A stretch of DNA of 46,776 nucleotides from an uncultured bacterium (lineage in GTDB: Bacteria > Patescibacteriota > Microgenomatia > UBA1400 > PJMF01), in contig CAIMNJ010000008.1 in NCBI GenBank assembly GCA_903842795.1, forward strand, positions 1 to 46,776, written 5' to 3'. A model generated the notes under the pieces. It was not told where the DNA came from. It ran no database searches and saw only the letters and a program-made list of their open reading frames with translations. A program made the translations under genes and the position numbers. Positions 1-11,984 of the stretch are shown piece after piece (position 1 is the first letter of the stretch; the number at the start of each line of letters is the position of its first letter).

Positions 1-93
1 CATGTAGCCGATTAAAAAACAAATAAGGACTAAGGGAATTTTCGGGAGGGAAGTAGGATTAAATCAGAATGTGAATTTAGAGTTAAAATTTTA

Positions 94-606
94 TTAACAA
101 AAAAAAATCAGGTTTTTTTTGTGCGCAGCTTTAAAAACAAAAAGAGTTGCTAAAGCAAAAAATAAAAGACCAAGATTTGCCTCATAAGCGAAGCGACTCA
201 AAATAAAAGACCAAGGAGAAACAATGGTAATTAAACTGGCAAAAAAAGCTGCTTTTTTTGAAAATTGCCATTCTCTAAACAACAAATAAACAATTAAAAC
301 AAGCAAAACTCCACTAAGAGCTGCAGGAAACCTTGTTGAAAAATTATTTAAACCGAAAAATTTAATCGCTGGAACCAAAGCATAAACTTGAGCTGGCAGC
401 TTGTAGTCTCCAAAGCCTTTAAAAACTATTGGGTAACTGATTCCATGTTCATCTTTGCCAGTATTAAGAATGGAATAAGCAATGTAGCCATAGTGAGCTT
501 CATCAATAATCAAGCTATCTGGAGCAGATCCTAATTTATAAAAACGACTAGAAAGAGCAAAACCAATCAAAATAAAAAAAGCTAAGGCAATTAGAATTTT
601 TCTCAT
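94..606 (-). CDS. GT39/PMT-like membrane glycosyltransferase, N-terminal part only (short or truncated)
   Basis: N-terminal TM followed by DEAHYGYIAYSIL..., typical of the ArnT/PMT N-terminus; only 170 aa and ends after an A/T homopolymer. Confidence 0.6.
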   Translation of the reverse strand: MRKILIALAFFILIGFALSSRFYKLGSAPDSLIIDEAHYGYIAYSILNTGKDEHGISYPIVFKGFGDYKLPAQVYALVPAIKFFGLNNFSTRFPAALSGVLLVLIVYLLFREWQFSKKAAFFASLITIVSPWSFILSRFAYEANLGLLFFALATLFVFKAAHKKNLIFFC

Positions 607-2078
607 ATATTTTTTTTCAAGCTTCTTAATTCTAATAAAAATCTATCCTTAGATAAAACAAAAAATACCAAAGCATAAATCAGCACAGAAGTTAAACCGC
701 CACCGAAAAAGAAAATATAACTTGTACCCCACCATTTCAAACCAAGAATGCCGAAAGCAGCCATCAACAAACTGGCCACCAATTGTGCCCAAACATTTTT
801 TATTACTTGAATTTCTATATACTTTTTTGTCATTAACACTGAAAAAATTGAAGTAAAAGAAATCAAAAAAGCAGCAATTGCTACGCCATTAAAAGCAAAT
901 TTCCAAAGTAAAATGGGTGTTAAAACCCATGTCAAAACTGTCCACATCACCATGAGTTTGAGGGTTTGGTTGATTTTGCCAATCGCATTTAGACTATTTA
1001 CCAAAGGTGTGGATATAGCCGACCAACCAACACTCAAAGAAAACAAAACAAAACTTAAAACAGCTGGTTGCCATTTTTGATATTTACCAATCAATTCAGT
1101 TAAAGGATAAATAAAAACAGACATACCAACTAGAATTGGAAAGATAAATAAAGCAATAAAATAAATTGATTTTTCTATCGCTCGTTTTAATAAATCTTTA
1201 TGAGCTTGCAAGCGAGAAAAAGTAGGAAAAGTAATTGACATTACATTTTGTACCGTCAAATTATATGGATACATTGACCAATTTTTGGCCCATTGCATGT
1301 AGCCAAAATCTTTGAGTGGCAAAAAAGCTCCCAAAGCCAAAAAATACAACTGATCTTTGATTCTAGCCAAGAAATCGTTGAGTTGGAATTTGAGTCCAAA
1401 GTTCAATAGGCCCTTTAAAGATGCTTTATCTATTTTTATTTTTGGAGCCCATGGTTGCAAAATCTGAATTACTATTAATCCAACTACGCTGCGACACAAA
1501 ATGGCGTAAAAATAAGAAATAACTCCATAACCTTTCCAAGCCATCACAATTAAAATCGCATGAAAAAAAACTTGCTCAAAAATTGCCGGCAAAACAAGTT
1601 TGTTGAAGTCCAACCTTCTCTCCAAAATAATAGAGGGAATCGTTTTAAAAGTAGCTAAAGGAAAAGAAATAGCCAAAGCCAGAAGTACCAAAACTCCTTG
1701 ATTGCCAATTTTTACTTCCAAGAAACCCAATTTAATGATCAGTAGAACTATAAAAAAAATAAACCAAGACAAAATTAATTGAATTGTAAAAGCAGTTTTA
1801 TAGTCATCCTCTGTTGGCTCTGTTTTCTTTTGAATTAAGGATGCAGCAAGGCCAATGTCAGAGAAAAAAACCAATAAAGCAATTATTTGCGTTACTATTC
1901 CAAAAACACCAAAGTCTTCTGGAGATAAAAAAGCACTCAAAATAAAAGCGCTTACCAAGCCAACTCCCTGTAAAATCAAAGTGCGAAAGAAAAAAGAAAA
2001 TACGCCTTTGACCGATTTTTTCTTGATTTGCTCGATCTCTTCATTGCTTAATTCTTTATCTTCCATATGTCTTTCCAT
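603..2078 (-). CDS. Lipopolysaccharide/oligosaccharide flippase (MOP superfamily, Wzx-like)
   Basis: 491 aa, multi-TM; 'FFFRTLILQGVGLVSAFILSAFLSPEDFGVFGI...' resembles polysaccharide biosynthesis flippases. Confidence 0.8.
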   Translation of the reverse strand: MERHMEDKELSNEEIEQIKKKSVKGVFSFFFRTLILQGVGLVSAFILSAFLSPEDFGVFGIVTQIIALLVFFSDIGLAASLIQKKTEPTEDDYKTAFTIQLILSWFIFFIVLLIIKLGFLEVKIGNQGVLVLLALAISFPLATFKTIPSIILERRLDFNKLVLPAIFEQVFFHAILIVMAWKGYGVISYFYAILCRSVVGLIVIQILQPWAPKIKIDKASLKGLLNFGLKFQLNDFLARIKDQLYFLALGAFLPLKDFGYMQWAKNWSMYPYNLTVQNVMSITFPTFSRLQAHKDLLKRAIEKSIYFIALFIFPILVGMSVFIYPLTELIGKYQKWQPAVLSFVLFSLSVGWSAISTPLVNSLNAIGKINQTLKLMVMWTVLTWVLTPILLWKFAFNGVAIAAFLISFTSIFSVLMTKKYIEIQVIKNVWAQLVASLLMAAFGILGLKWWGTSYIFFFGGGLTSVLIYALVFFVLSKDRFLLELRSLKKNI

Positions 2079-2136
2079 TCTAAGCGACTTTTTTCTCTTT
2101 GAAAATAAGCGACTTCTCTAATATACTTGAAGTCTG

Positions 2137-3249
2137 ATGAATTCAAATCTAGTGGTTACTCTTGAGTACAAAAAACCAAATATTTTTTTTAAAATTATCC
2201 TGTGGATTTTAGCAATCTTAATTTTTGCGTTTATTTCATTTTCTATTTATTTGGAAATAAAAAGTAATCAGTTGATAAACGCTTTTGTTAAATCTGCAAA
2301 TGTTAATAAAGAAGAATTTATTAAAACATCTTCTAATTTGTTTAACCAATTCCAAACTGATTTTAAAAATGCTGACCAGCTGCCACACAGATATAATTTT
2401 CTTATTCTTGGCACAGATAAATTAAGTGGTCGTGATGGCGATCCAGAGCTCACTGACACCATGATGCTTCTGCAATTAAATTTTGATGACGGTAAAATAA
2501 AAACTCTCTCTCTTCCAAGAGATTTGTATCTTGAAGACTATCAAACAAAAATAAATGCTTTGTATTTTTATGGCAAAAATAAATATCCAGAAAACCCAGA
2601 AAAATTTCCAAAAGAAATTTTGGAAAAATTGGCTAATATTCAAATTGATAATGTCATCGTAATAGGCATTGAGGACTTAGAAAAGTTAATCAATATAGTT
2701 GGTGAGATAGAAATTAATGTGCCAACCGCTTTCACCGACCCACTCTTTCCAGTTCCAGGCATTGATGTTAGTAAAGTAACAGATCCAAAAATACTTTACG
2801 AAGAAGTCAGTTTTGCCAAAGGCCCTCAAAAAATGAATAGTGACATGGCTCTTAAATATATGCGTAGCCGCCATAGTGGCGACGATCAGGGCACTGATGA
2901 TGCAAGAGCACAAAGACAACAATTGGTTTTGCAATCTCTAGCCAACAAAATAATTAGTACAAGAAATCCACAAGTTTTGGGCCAACTCTATCGTTTCTAT
3001 TTGGATCGTTTTGCCAAGTCAATTACTTTAGAAGAAATAACTAGAATTGGTACTAGTGCAGTAGATTACTTAACAAAAAATGAACAAAACAAATTCGCTT
3101 TTGAAAAGCATCAGCTAGGTATTTATCCAGATGATCAAAATGGAGTCATCTTTAATCCTCCACTTTGGCAGAGCAATCAGCAATGGATTTATAAAATCAA
3201 AGACGCAAATAAATTTAGTGAAAGTATCAAAACCATTTATGCAAAATAA
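2137..3249 (+). CDS. LytR-CpsA-Psr (LCP) family protein
   Basis: N-terminal TM; 'NFLILGTDKLSGRDGDPELTDTMMLLQLNFDDGKIKTLSLPRDLYL' and 'ALKYMRSRHSGDDQGTDDARAQRQQ' LCP motifs. Confidence 0.88.
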   Translation: MNSNLVVTLEYKKPNIFFKIILWILAILIFAFISFSIYLEIKSNQLINAFVKSANVNKEEFIKTSSNLFNQFQTDFKNADQLPHRYNFLILGTDKLSGRDGDPELTDTMMLLQLNFDDGKIKTLSLPRDLYLEDYQTKINALYFYGKNKYPENPEKFPKEILEKLANIQIDNVIVIGIEDLEKLINIVGEIEINVPTAFTDPLFPVPGIDVSKVTDPKILYEEVSFAKGPQKMNSDMALKYMRSRHSGDDQGTDDARAQRQQLVLQSLANKIISTRNPQVLGQLYRFYLDRFAKSITLEEITRIGTSAVDYLTKNEQNKFAFEKHQLGIYPDDQNGVIFNPPLWQSNQQWIYKIKDANKFSESIKTIYAK

Positions 3250-4261
3250 AACAATTCTTGTAACTGGTGGTGCTGGCTTTATCGGCTCAAATTTTGTTCA
3301 CTATTATTTAGAAAATCATCCAGAAGACAAGCTTATCAACTTAGACTTATTAACCTATGCTGGCAATTTGAGTACCCTTAAGGATATTGAAAATCATCCC
3401 AATTATGTTTTTGTCCACGGCGACATTAGAGATCGCCAATTAGTAGATAAAATCATGGAGGGCGTAGATACAGTAGTGCATTTTGCTGCGGAGTCTCACG
3501 TGGATCGCTCCATTATGGAGCCAGCTGTTTTTTTGGATACCAATGTTATGGGTACACAAGTTCTTTTAGATGGAGCACTTAAGCATAAAATCAAAAGATT
3601 CCACCACATCTCAACAGATGAGGTTTTTGGAGCTTTAGATCTTAATTCCAGTACTAAATTTACCGAAAACACTCCATACAATCCACACAGTCCATATTCT
3701 GCCTCAAAAGCAGCTTCAGACCATTTAGTTAGAGCCTATGGAGATACTTATAGTTTGCCTTTCACTTTGAGTAATTGCTCAAATAATTATGGTGAGCATC
3801 ATTTTCCAGAAAAAATGATTCCATTGGCTATTACAAACTTAATCGATGATAAAAAAGTTCCAGTCTATGGCGATGGTTTGTATGTACGTGATTGGCTTTA
3901 TGTTCAAGATCACTGCAAGGGCATTGATTTGATTTTGGAAAATGGTGAAGTTGGCAAAACTTATCTCTTTGGCGGATTATATAAAGACGTCAACAATTTA
4001 GATTTAATTAAGATAATTCTCAAGATTATGAATAAAGACGAATCAATGATTGAATTTATCAAGGATAGACCAGGACATGATCGTCGCTACAGCGTAGATT
4101 TTAGTGAAACTGAAAAAGCTCTTAATTGGAGACCCAGCGTCGATCTAGAAGAAGGTTTACGCAAAACTATCTCCTGGTACCAAGCCAATGAGGCTTGGTG
4201 GCGACCACTTAAAGAAGCAAATGTGGGTTATTTCAACAAACAATACTCAGAAAGGAAATAG
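3239..4261 (+). CDS. rfbB: dTDP-glucose 4,6-dehydratase
   Basis: MQNKTILVTGGAGFIGSNFVHYYL, HISTDEVFGAL, YSASKAASDHLVRAYG; start moved from ORF-track 3131 to ATG 3239, overlapping the LCP stop. Confidence 0.93.
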   Translation: MQNKTILVTGGAGFIGSNFVHYYLENHPEDKLINLDLLTYAGNLSTLKDIENHPNYVFVHGDIRDRQLVDKIMEGVDTVVHFAAESHVDRSIMEPAVFLDTNVMGTQVLLDGALKHKIKRFHHISTDEVFGALDLNSSTKFTENTPYNPHSPYSASKAASDHLVRAYGDTYSLPFTLSNCSNNYGEHHFPEKMIPLAITNLIDDKKVPVYGDGLYVRDWLYVQDHCKGIDLILENGEVGKTYLFGGLYKDVNNLDLIKIILKIMNKDESMIEFIKDRPGHDRRYSVDFSETEKALNWRPSVDLEEGLRKTISWYQANEAWWRPLKEANVGYFNKQYSERK

Positions 4262-4264
4262 TTT

Positions 4265-5143
4265 ATGAATCAAATCCCCCTTTTAGGTACAGGGCTCAAC
4301 GGTTTGGTGGGTTCAAAATTTACAATGGATTTTGCCAATAGTTATGATTTTGACAATATGGATTTGCGCAATCCAGTCCGTCCAGTTGATATTACCAGCG
4401 ACAAGCAAGTTCTTTCTGTTCTTTCTAAGTCTGAAGCTGAATTCGTTGTTCATATGGCTGCCTTTACCGATGTAACTGGAGCCTGGCAACAAACTGGCGA
4501 CACTAATGGTTCTTGTTATATGGTCAACGTCAAAGGAACAGAAAATTTGGTCAAAGCTTGCGAGGAAACTGGTAAGCACCTGATTTATCTTTCTACTGCT
4601 TATGTTTTCGATGGAGAAAAAGAAGATTTATACACTGAAACTGATAAAACAAATCCAATTGAATGGTACGGTAAGACTAAAGCTCTAGCAGAGGAAATTG
4701 TGCAAAATAGTAATATTAATTGGACTATTCTGCGTATTGATCAGCCATTTCGCAATGACAGGTTTGATAAAGTTGACACTCTTCATCGCGTCCTTGATGG
4801 TATGAAAAATGGCAAACTCTATCCACAATTTGCGGATCATCATTTTGGCCCCACCTATATCAATGACTTGGCCAAAATTATTGATTTTATTATTCGTCAA
4901 AAAATGACCGGTCTTTATCACGCTTCATCTGGAGAGTCCTGGACTGATTTTGAATTTGCTAAATTTATTAACGAAACTTTCAACCTTAACTTTGATCTAC
5001 AAGAAGGTTCTCTTGCCAAATATCTAGAAACAAGCAATAGACCATATCAAAAAAATACCGCTTTAAACATTGATAAACTCAAAGGTAGCCTTGATTTTGA
5101 GCTGAAAAACATTAAAATCGCCATCAAGGAAACAGAATTATGA
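4265..5143 (+). CDS. rfbD: dTDP-4-dehydrorhamnose reductase-like SDR (RmlD family)
   Basis: GTGLNGLVGSKF, STAYVFDGEKEDLYTETD, WYGKTKALAEE; adjacent to rfbB. Confidence 0.8.
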   Translation: MNQIPLLGTGLNGLVGSKFTMDFANSYDFDNMDLRNPVRPVDITSDKQVLSVLSKSEAEFVVHMAAFTDVTGAWQQTGDTNGSCYMVNVKGTENLVKACEETGKHLIYLSTAYVFDGEKEDLYTETDKTNPIEWYGKTKALAEEIVQNSNINWTILRIDQPFRNDRFDKVDTLHRVLDGMKNGKLYPQFADHHFGPTYINDLAKIIDFIIRQKMTGLYHASSGESWTDFEFAKFINETFNLNFDLQEGSLAKYLETSNRPYQKNTALNIDKLKGSLDFELKNIKIAIKETEL

Positions 5144-5340
5144 GTACCAAAGCAGAAGCTTTAGCAGCGAATAAAAAATTTTTTGAAGAAATTGCTGCAG
5201 TAGATCGACATTCAATTGTCGAAAAAATCAAAGCATTGGAAGGAGCCATTGAAGCTCTAGAGGCTGAAAATAATCCAGTTCCTAAAAAAATGCGCAATGA
5301 TCTAGAACACTGGCAAGAAGAACTAGCTAAATTTGACTAA
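5140..5340 (+). CDS. Small helical hypothetical protein (66 aa)
   Basis: ATGA overlap with the upstream CDS; charged helical sequence. Confidence 0.55.
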   Translation: MSTKAEALAANKKFFEEIAAVDRHSIVEKIKALEGAIEALEAENNPVPKKMRNDLEHWQEELAKFD

Positions 5341-5993
5341 GAATTAGGCTTTTTTCCTTGCTCACGCCAATTTTTGATCTTTTCATGATGTCCAGACAGT
5401 AAAATTTCTGGCACTTCCCAACCATTGTAAGAAAAAGGTTTAGTGTATTGAGGATGCCCCATCTGTCCCGGCTGACTATGCGATTCATCTCGATTGCTTA
5501 ATTCATTACCTAAAACTCCAGAAATAAGTCTTGTAGTAGCGTCGCTCATCACTAGGGCTGCTGCTTCACCACCAGTTAAAACATAGTCGCCAACTCTGAC
5601 TTCTTCATCAACTAAATAAGTAGCTACACGTTCATCAACGCCTTCATAATGACCACAAATAATGGTTAATTCATCCAAAGAAGCAAAATTTCTAGCAGTT
5701 TCCTGAGTAAAAAGGGAGCCTTTGGCTGAAGTTAAAATAATTTTTTTATTTTTTTGCCCCTTTTTTGCTCCCAAAGACTGCAAAGCTTTATCGATTGGCT
5801 CTATCATCATAACCATCCCTGGTCCGCCACCAAATGGTCTCTGATCGGTGGTTTGATGTTTATCATTGGCAAAGTCACGCAAATTAAGTAAATTAAATTC
5901 GACTAGACTCTTGGCAGAAGCCCTTTTTAAAATAGAAGTTTCCAGAGGAGTTTTGAAAAAATCTGGAAAAATAGTCAAAATATTTATTTTCAT
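5337..5993 (-). CDS. trmD: tRNA (guanine-N1)-methyltransferase TrmD
   Basis: MKINILTIFPDFF..., TDQRPFGGGPGMVMMIEPI, ICGHYEGVDERV, GDYVLTGGEAAALVM. Confidence 0.96.
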   Translation of the reverse strand: MKINILTIFPDFFKTPLETSILKRASAKSLVEFNLLNLRDFANDKHQTTDQRPFGGGPGMVMMIEPIDKALQSLGAKKGQKNKKIILTSAKGSLFTQETARNFASLDELTIICGHYEGVDERVATYLVDEEVRVGDYVLTGGEAAALVMSDATTRLISGVLGNELSNRDESHSQPGQMGHPQYTKPFSYNGWEVPEILLSGHHEKIKNWREQGKKPNS

Positions 5994-6053
5994 ACAATTC
6001 TGATATTATACTAGATAGACATTATTGTTTTTTAGTTAATAGAAAGCATATTT

Positions 6054-7334
6054 ATGAACGTTACAGTTATCGGTACTGGGTTTGTGGGAGTTGTCTCAGC
6101 AGCTATTTATGCATCTTTCGGCAACCAAGTTGTTGGTTTAGACATAGACGAAAATAAAATCAAATTGCTAGAAAAAGGCCAGGTGCCATTTTATGAGCCA
6201 GATCTTCAAGACTTATTGCTCAAAGAACAAGCAACTGGCAGACTCAAATTCACCACTTCTTATCAGGAGGCTATTAAGGAAGCTGACATTATTATTATTG
6301 CTGTTGGGACGCCATCAGCTCCAGATGAAACTGCAGATTTGCGTTATGTTTTCGCTAGTGCAAAATCTCTGGCGCCATATATCAAAGAAAATGCCATTGT
6401 GGTTATCAAATCAACCGTACCGCCAGGCACTTTAGAAGAAACCATCAACATTATCAAAAAAGAAACAACTGTTAACTTTTATGGCGCTTCTCTGCCAGAA
6501 TTTTTAAGAGAGGGCTCTGCGGTTCATGATACTCTCCACCCAGACAGAATTGTGATTGGAGCTGATAATGATTTTGTTTTTTCACAACTCGAAAAACTAC
6601 ATGAAAGTCTAAAAGCTCCAGTAATACGTTGTCGCATTGCTTCTGCTCAAATGGCCAAATATACTGCCAATTCTTATCTAGCTACACGCATCACTTTTAT
6701 CAACGAAATTGCTAATTTATGCGAAAAAAATGGCGCAGATATCAACGAAGTTATTCAGGCTATTGGCTATGACAAGCGTATTGGACCTCAATATTGGTAT
6801 CCAGGACTTGGATATGGCGGATCTTGTTTCCCCAAAGATGTAAAGGAATTAGCAGCTTATTCTCGTAGCGTTGGTGAAAGTGGCAACTTGCTCAATCATG
6901 TTAACGAAATCAATAAAGAACGTATTTACCGCCTTTTAGAAAAGTTTGCGCAAGAAATTGGTGGCTTTAGAGGTAAAACTGTTGCTGTTCTCGGTTTGTC
7001 TTTTAAACCAAACACTGACGACATGCGCGAAGCCCCTTCCACCAAAATTATTCCTTATTTGAGTGAACAAGGAGCGAATGTTAGAAGTTATGATCCTATG
7101 GCTAAATATGTATCCTCTACAAATGATCATCATGAACAATTTTCTAGTATAGAAGAAGCTTGCAATGAAGTTGATGTCATTCTAAGTGTAGTGGAATGGC
7201 CAGAAATCATTGGTTTTGATTTTGGCACAGTAAAAAGCAACAAGACACAATATTTTATTGATTGTCGCAATCAATTTGAAGAAAGTAAAATTACTCAACA
7301 AGGCTACAAATATTTTGGTATTGGCAGAGGGTGA
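6054..7334 (+). CDS. UDP-glucose 6-dehydrogenase family
   Basis: MNVTVIGTGFVGVVSAAIYASFGNQVVGLDID, VGTPSAPD, NPGLGYGGSCFPKD-type active-site Cys motif (GLGYGGSCFPKDVKEL). Confidence 0.95.
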   Translation: MNVTVIGTGFVGVVSAAIYASFGNQVVGLDIDENKIKLLEKGQVPFYEPDLQDLLLKEQATGRLKFTTSYQEAIKEADIIIIAVGTPSAPDETADLRYVFASAKSLAPYIKENAIVVIKSTVPPGTLEETINIIKKETTVNFYGASLPEFLREGSAVHDTLHPDRIVIGADNDFVFSQLEKLHESLKAPVIRCRIASAQMAKYTANSYLATRITFINEIANLCEKNGADINEVIQAIGYDKRIGPQYWYPGLGYGGSCFPKDVKELAAYSRSVGESGNLLNHVNEINKERIYRLLEKFAQEIGGFRGKTVAVLGLSFKPNTDDMREAPSTKIIPYLSEQGANVRSYDPMAKYVSSTNDHHEQFSSIEEACNEVDVILSVVEWPEIIGFDFGTVKSNKTQYFIDCRNQFEESKITQQGYKYFGIGRG

Positions 7335-7338
7335 TTCT

Positions 7339-9251
<1,913 letters not shown>

Positions 9252-9257
9252 ATAAAA

Positions 9258-10433
9258 ATGCAAAAAGCCATTGTCATTATTCCAACTTATAACGAAAAAG
9301 GGAACATCACTAAAACAGTTGAAGCATTGGCAGATGTTTTTAAAACAATCAAAAAATGGCAAATGAAAGTTTTAGTTGTTGATGACAGCTCTCCAGATGG
9401 CACATCACTAGTCGTCAAGGATTTACAAAAAAAATTAAGCTTCTTAGAGCTTTTAGTAAACAAAAAAAAGTCTGGTTTGGGCGGCGCTTACTTAAGCGGC
9501 ATGAATTATGCCTTTAATAAATTAGGAGCTGATTTGGTTTTTGAATTTGACGCAGATCTTTCTCATGATCCACAAAAAATCCCTCAATTCCTTGCCAAAA
9601 TTGACCAAGGTAATGATTTTGTTTTAGGTTCTAGATATATTAAAGGCGGCTCTATCCCAGAAAATTGGGGGTTTCATCGTAAGTTTTTGAGTGTTGTTGG
9701 TAATTTATTTATCAATTTCTTGATGTTGGATTTTTCTATCAGAGATTGGACAACTGGTTACAGAGCCATCAAAAAAGAAGTTTATGAAAGTGTTGAGAAA
9801 GAAATGCACGATGGGATGTTTTCTGGCTACACCTTTCAAATTGGTTTTTTGCATAAGGCTTTACGCAAAAAGTTCAAGATTACTGAAGTGCCTTTTCAAT
9901 TTGTTGATCGAGTAATAGGTAAAAGCAAAATAGGACCAGAGTACATAAAAAATACCCTGTTATATCTTATGAGAGTCAGAATCAAAGAAATTTTAGAGAT
10001 GAGAGTGGTTAAGTTCGCAATCGTGGGAGCCTTTGGCGCTGCTACACAATTATTGACATTATATTTCTGGAGAATGCTCTTTTCTTCAGAAAAAAGTTTT
10101 GTTATTGCTAATTTCTTGTCAATTGAAACTGCTGTAGTGGCTAATTTTATTCTCAGCAACATGTGGACATTCAAAGATCGTAAGCTCAAAACTAGCCAAA
10201 TTCCTTTGAGTTTTCTTACTTTCAATCTATCTTCTGCAGGTTCAATTCTAATTCAAACTTTAATTGCTATTTTCACTGCCAATGTCATTGGCTTGAAACC
10301 AGTTTTTACTTTGCCAATTCTCAATAAAGTCATTGATACTGGCATCATCTCTGCCGTCATCGGTATTTTTGTTGGCATGTTCTGGAATTTCTTTGCTTAC
10401 AATACTTTTGTTTGGAAAAAGAAGAAACACTAA
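9258..10433 (+). CDS. Dolichol-phosphate mannosyltransferase-like GT2 with C-terminal GtrA-like membrane domain
   Basis: IIPTYNEKGNI, VVDDSSPDGT, FEFDADLSHDP, VLGSRYIKGG; C-terminal 4-TM GtrA-like region. Confidence 0.88.
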   Translation: MQKAIVIIPTYNEKGNITKTVEALADVFKTIKKWQMKVLVVDDSSPDGTSLVVKDLQKKLSFLELLVNKKKSGLGGAYLSGMNYAFNKLGADLVFEFDADLSHDPQKIPQFLAKIDQGNDFVLGSRYIKGGSIPENWGFHRKFLSVVGNLFINFLMLDFSIRDWTTGYRAIKKEVYESVEKEMHDGMFSGYTFQIGFLHKALRKKFKITEVPFQFVDRVIGKSKIGPEYIKNTLLYLMRVRIKEILEMRVVKFAIVGAFGAATQLLTLYFWRMLFSSEKSFVIANFLSIETAVVANFILSNMWTFKDRKLKTSQIPLSFLTFNLSSAGSILIQTLIAIFTANVIGLKPVFTLPILNKVIDTGIISAVIGIFVGMFWNFFAYNTFVWKKKKH

Positions 10434-10438
10434 AAATA

Positions 10439-11980
10439 ATGTTGAGCTTGATTAAAAGAATAAAAATTGAACATTTATTCTTATTCACTATCTTATCTCT
10501 ATCCATCTTCTTGCGTTTCTACAATTTGAGTGGCTCACTGATGTTTCAAGGAGATCAGGGTAGAGATGCTATGGTAGTAGCCAATATTTTCAAGCATTTT
10601 GATCCAGTTTTTATTGGTCCAGTCACTAGTATTGGCAACATGTATTTGGGTCCATTTTATTATTATTTTATGTTGCCATTCTTATGGCTTTCTTATCCTA
10701 GTCCAATGGGGCCTGTTTATGCTGTTGCTGGCTTATCTGTACTAACAGTTTTCTTAATATTTAAAATTACCAAAAAAATATTTGGTTCCAAGACAGCTTA
10801 CTTAACCACTGTTTTTTTCGCATTAAGTGGGAGTGTAGTTAATCTGGCTCGCTTCAGTTGGAATCCAAACACTGCGCCATTTTTTAGTTTGCTAATGTTT
10901 TATTTCACTTATATGGCTTGGAAGAAAGACGGTAAATATTGGCTATTAGTATCAGTTTGCTTCAGTGTCCTAATTCAATTACATTATGTTACTCTTTTAT
11001 CATTGTCTGGAGCTGGAATTATTTTATTAATTCAAATATTGGAAAAAATCAAAATTCATAAAAATAAACTTTTTATAAAAGAAAAACAATTTCTTAAAAT
11101 TATTGTCTGTGCAGTTTTAATTTTCATTCTTTCACTCACTCCTTTAATCTTATTTGATTTGAAACATAATTTTTTAAATGCAAAATCATTTAGCAAAATT
11201 TTAATAAAAGAAGAAAGCTTTGATCTGGAAAGGAAAGCTGGTCGCAAAGGTTTGGCCGCTATTACTAAATTTATCAGCATAGATCTAAGAGATAGAGCCT
11301 CACAAATATTATTGGAGCCAAGTTTTTCAATTAACCAAAATAATCATTGGCTTTTATTCGTCTTATTATTTTTTTCCATAACATATTTGATAAAAAATAA
11401 AAATAAATTAGTTGACGGTGAAATTATTTTATTAGCTTATTTGGTTCCTGGGATAATCGGTGTTAGTCTTTATCAACATCAGGTTTATGAGCATTACATC
11501 GCTTATTTATTACCATTCACTTATATTTTTTACGGATTATTTTTCAGCAAATTTAAAAATAAGTGGCTTATGTTCGTTTTATTTTTGCCATTTTTGGTTT
11601 ATTTCATTTCTGTAAATATAAAAAAATATTCACTCAAAACTAATGACTGGACTCTGGCAGATATGAAAAGAACAAGTGATGAAATATATAAGCGAGTTGG
11701 TGAAAATGAGAAATACAACATTGTGCTTCTTTCTGAATCTAAAGATTTATATGGAATGAATTACAGATATTTTTTAAGCACCAAAGAAAATGAACCAGTA
11801 AAAATGGAGGATCATCAAACTGCTCAAAAATTATTTGTCATTAATGAAGAGAAAAAACAAAATAATATTTTAAATTCAGATATTTATGAAATAATAGTTT
11901 TTCCAAATAAAAACGTTAAGGAAATTTTTCAAATAGAAAACGGTCCAGAAATTACCGTTATATCTAGCTATAATAAATAA
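10439..11980 (+). CDS. GT39/PMT-like multi-TM glycosyltransferase
   Basis: FLRFYNLSGSLMFQGDQGRDAMVVANIFKHFDPVFIGPVTSIGNMYLGPFYYY; multi-TM. Confidence 0.7.
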   Translation: MLSLIKRIKIEHLFLFTILSLSIFLRFYNLSGSLMFQGDQGRDAMVVANIFKHFDPVFIGPVTSIGNMYLGPFYYYFMLPFLWLSYPSPMGPVYAVAGLSVLTVFLIFKITKKIFGSKTAYLTTVFFALSGSVVNLARFSWNPNTAPFFSLLMFYFTYMAWKKDGKYWLLVSVCFSVLIQLHYVTLLSLSGAGIILLIQILEKIKIHKNKLFIKEKQFLKIIVCAVLIFILSLTPLILFDLKHNFLNAKSFSKILIKEESFDLERKAGRKGLAAITKFISIDLRDRASQILLEPSFSINQNNHWLLFVLLFFSITYLIKNKNKLVDGEIILLAYLVPGIIGVSLYQHQVYEHYIAYLLPFTYIFYGLFFSKFKNKWLMFVLFLPFLVYFISVNIKKYSLKTNDWTLADMKRTSDEIYKRVGENEKYNIVLLSESKDLYGMNYRYFLSTKENEPVKMEDHQTAQKLFVINEEKKQNNILNSDIYEIIVFPNKNVKEIFQIENGPEITVISSYNK

Positions 11981-11984
11981 AAGT

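Noticed and set aside
1855-2121. 88-aa plus-strand Lys-rich ORF
   Set aside because: Antisense to the flippase 5' end; low-complexity composition typical of antisense AT-rich DNA.
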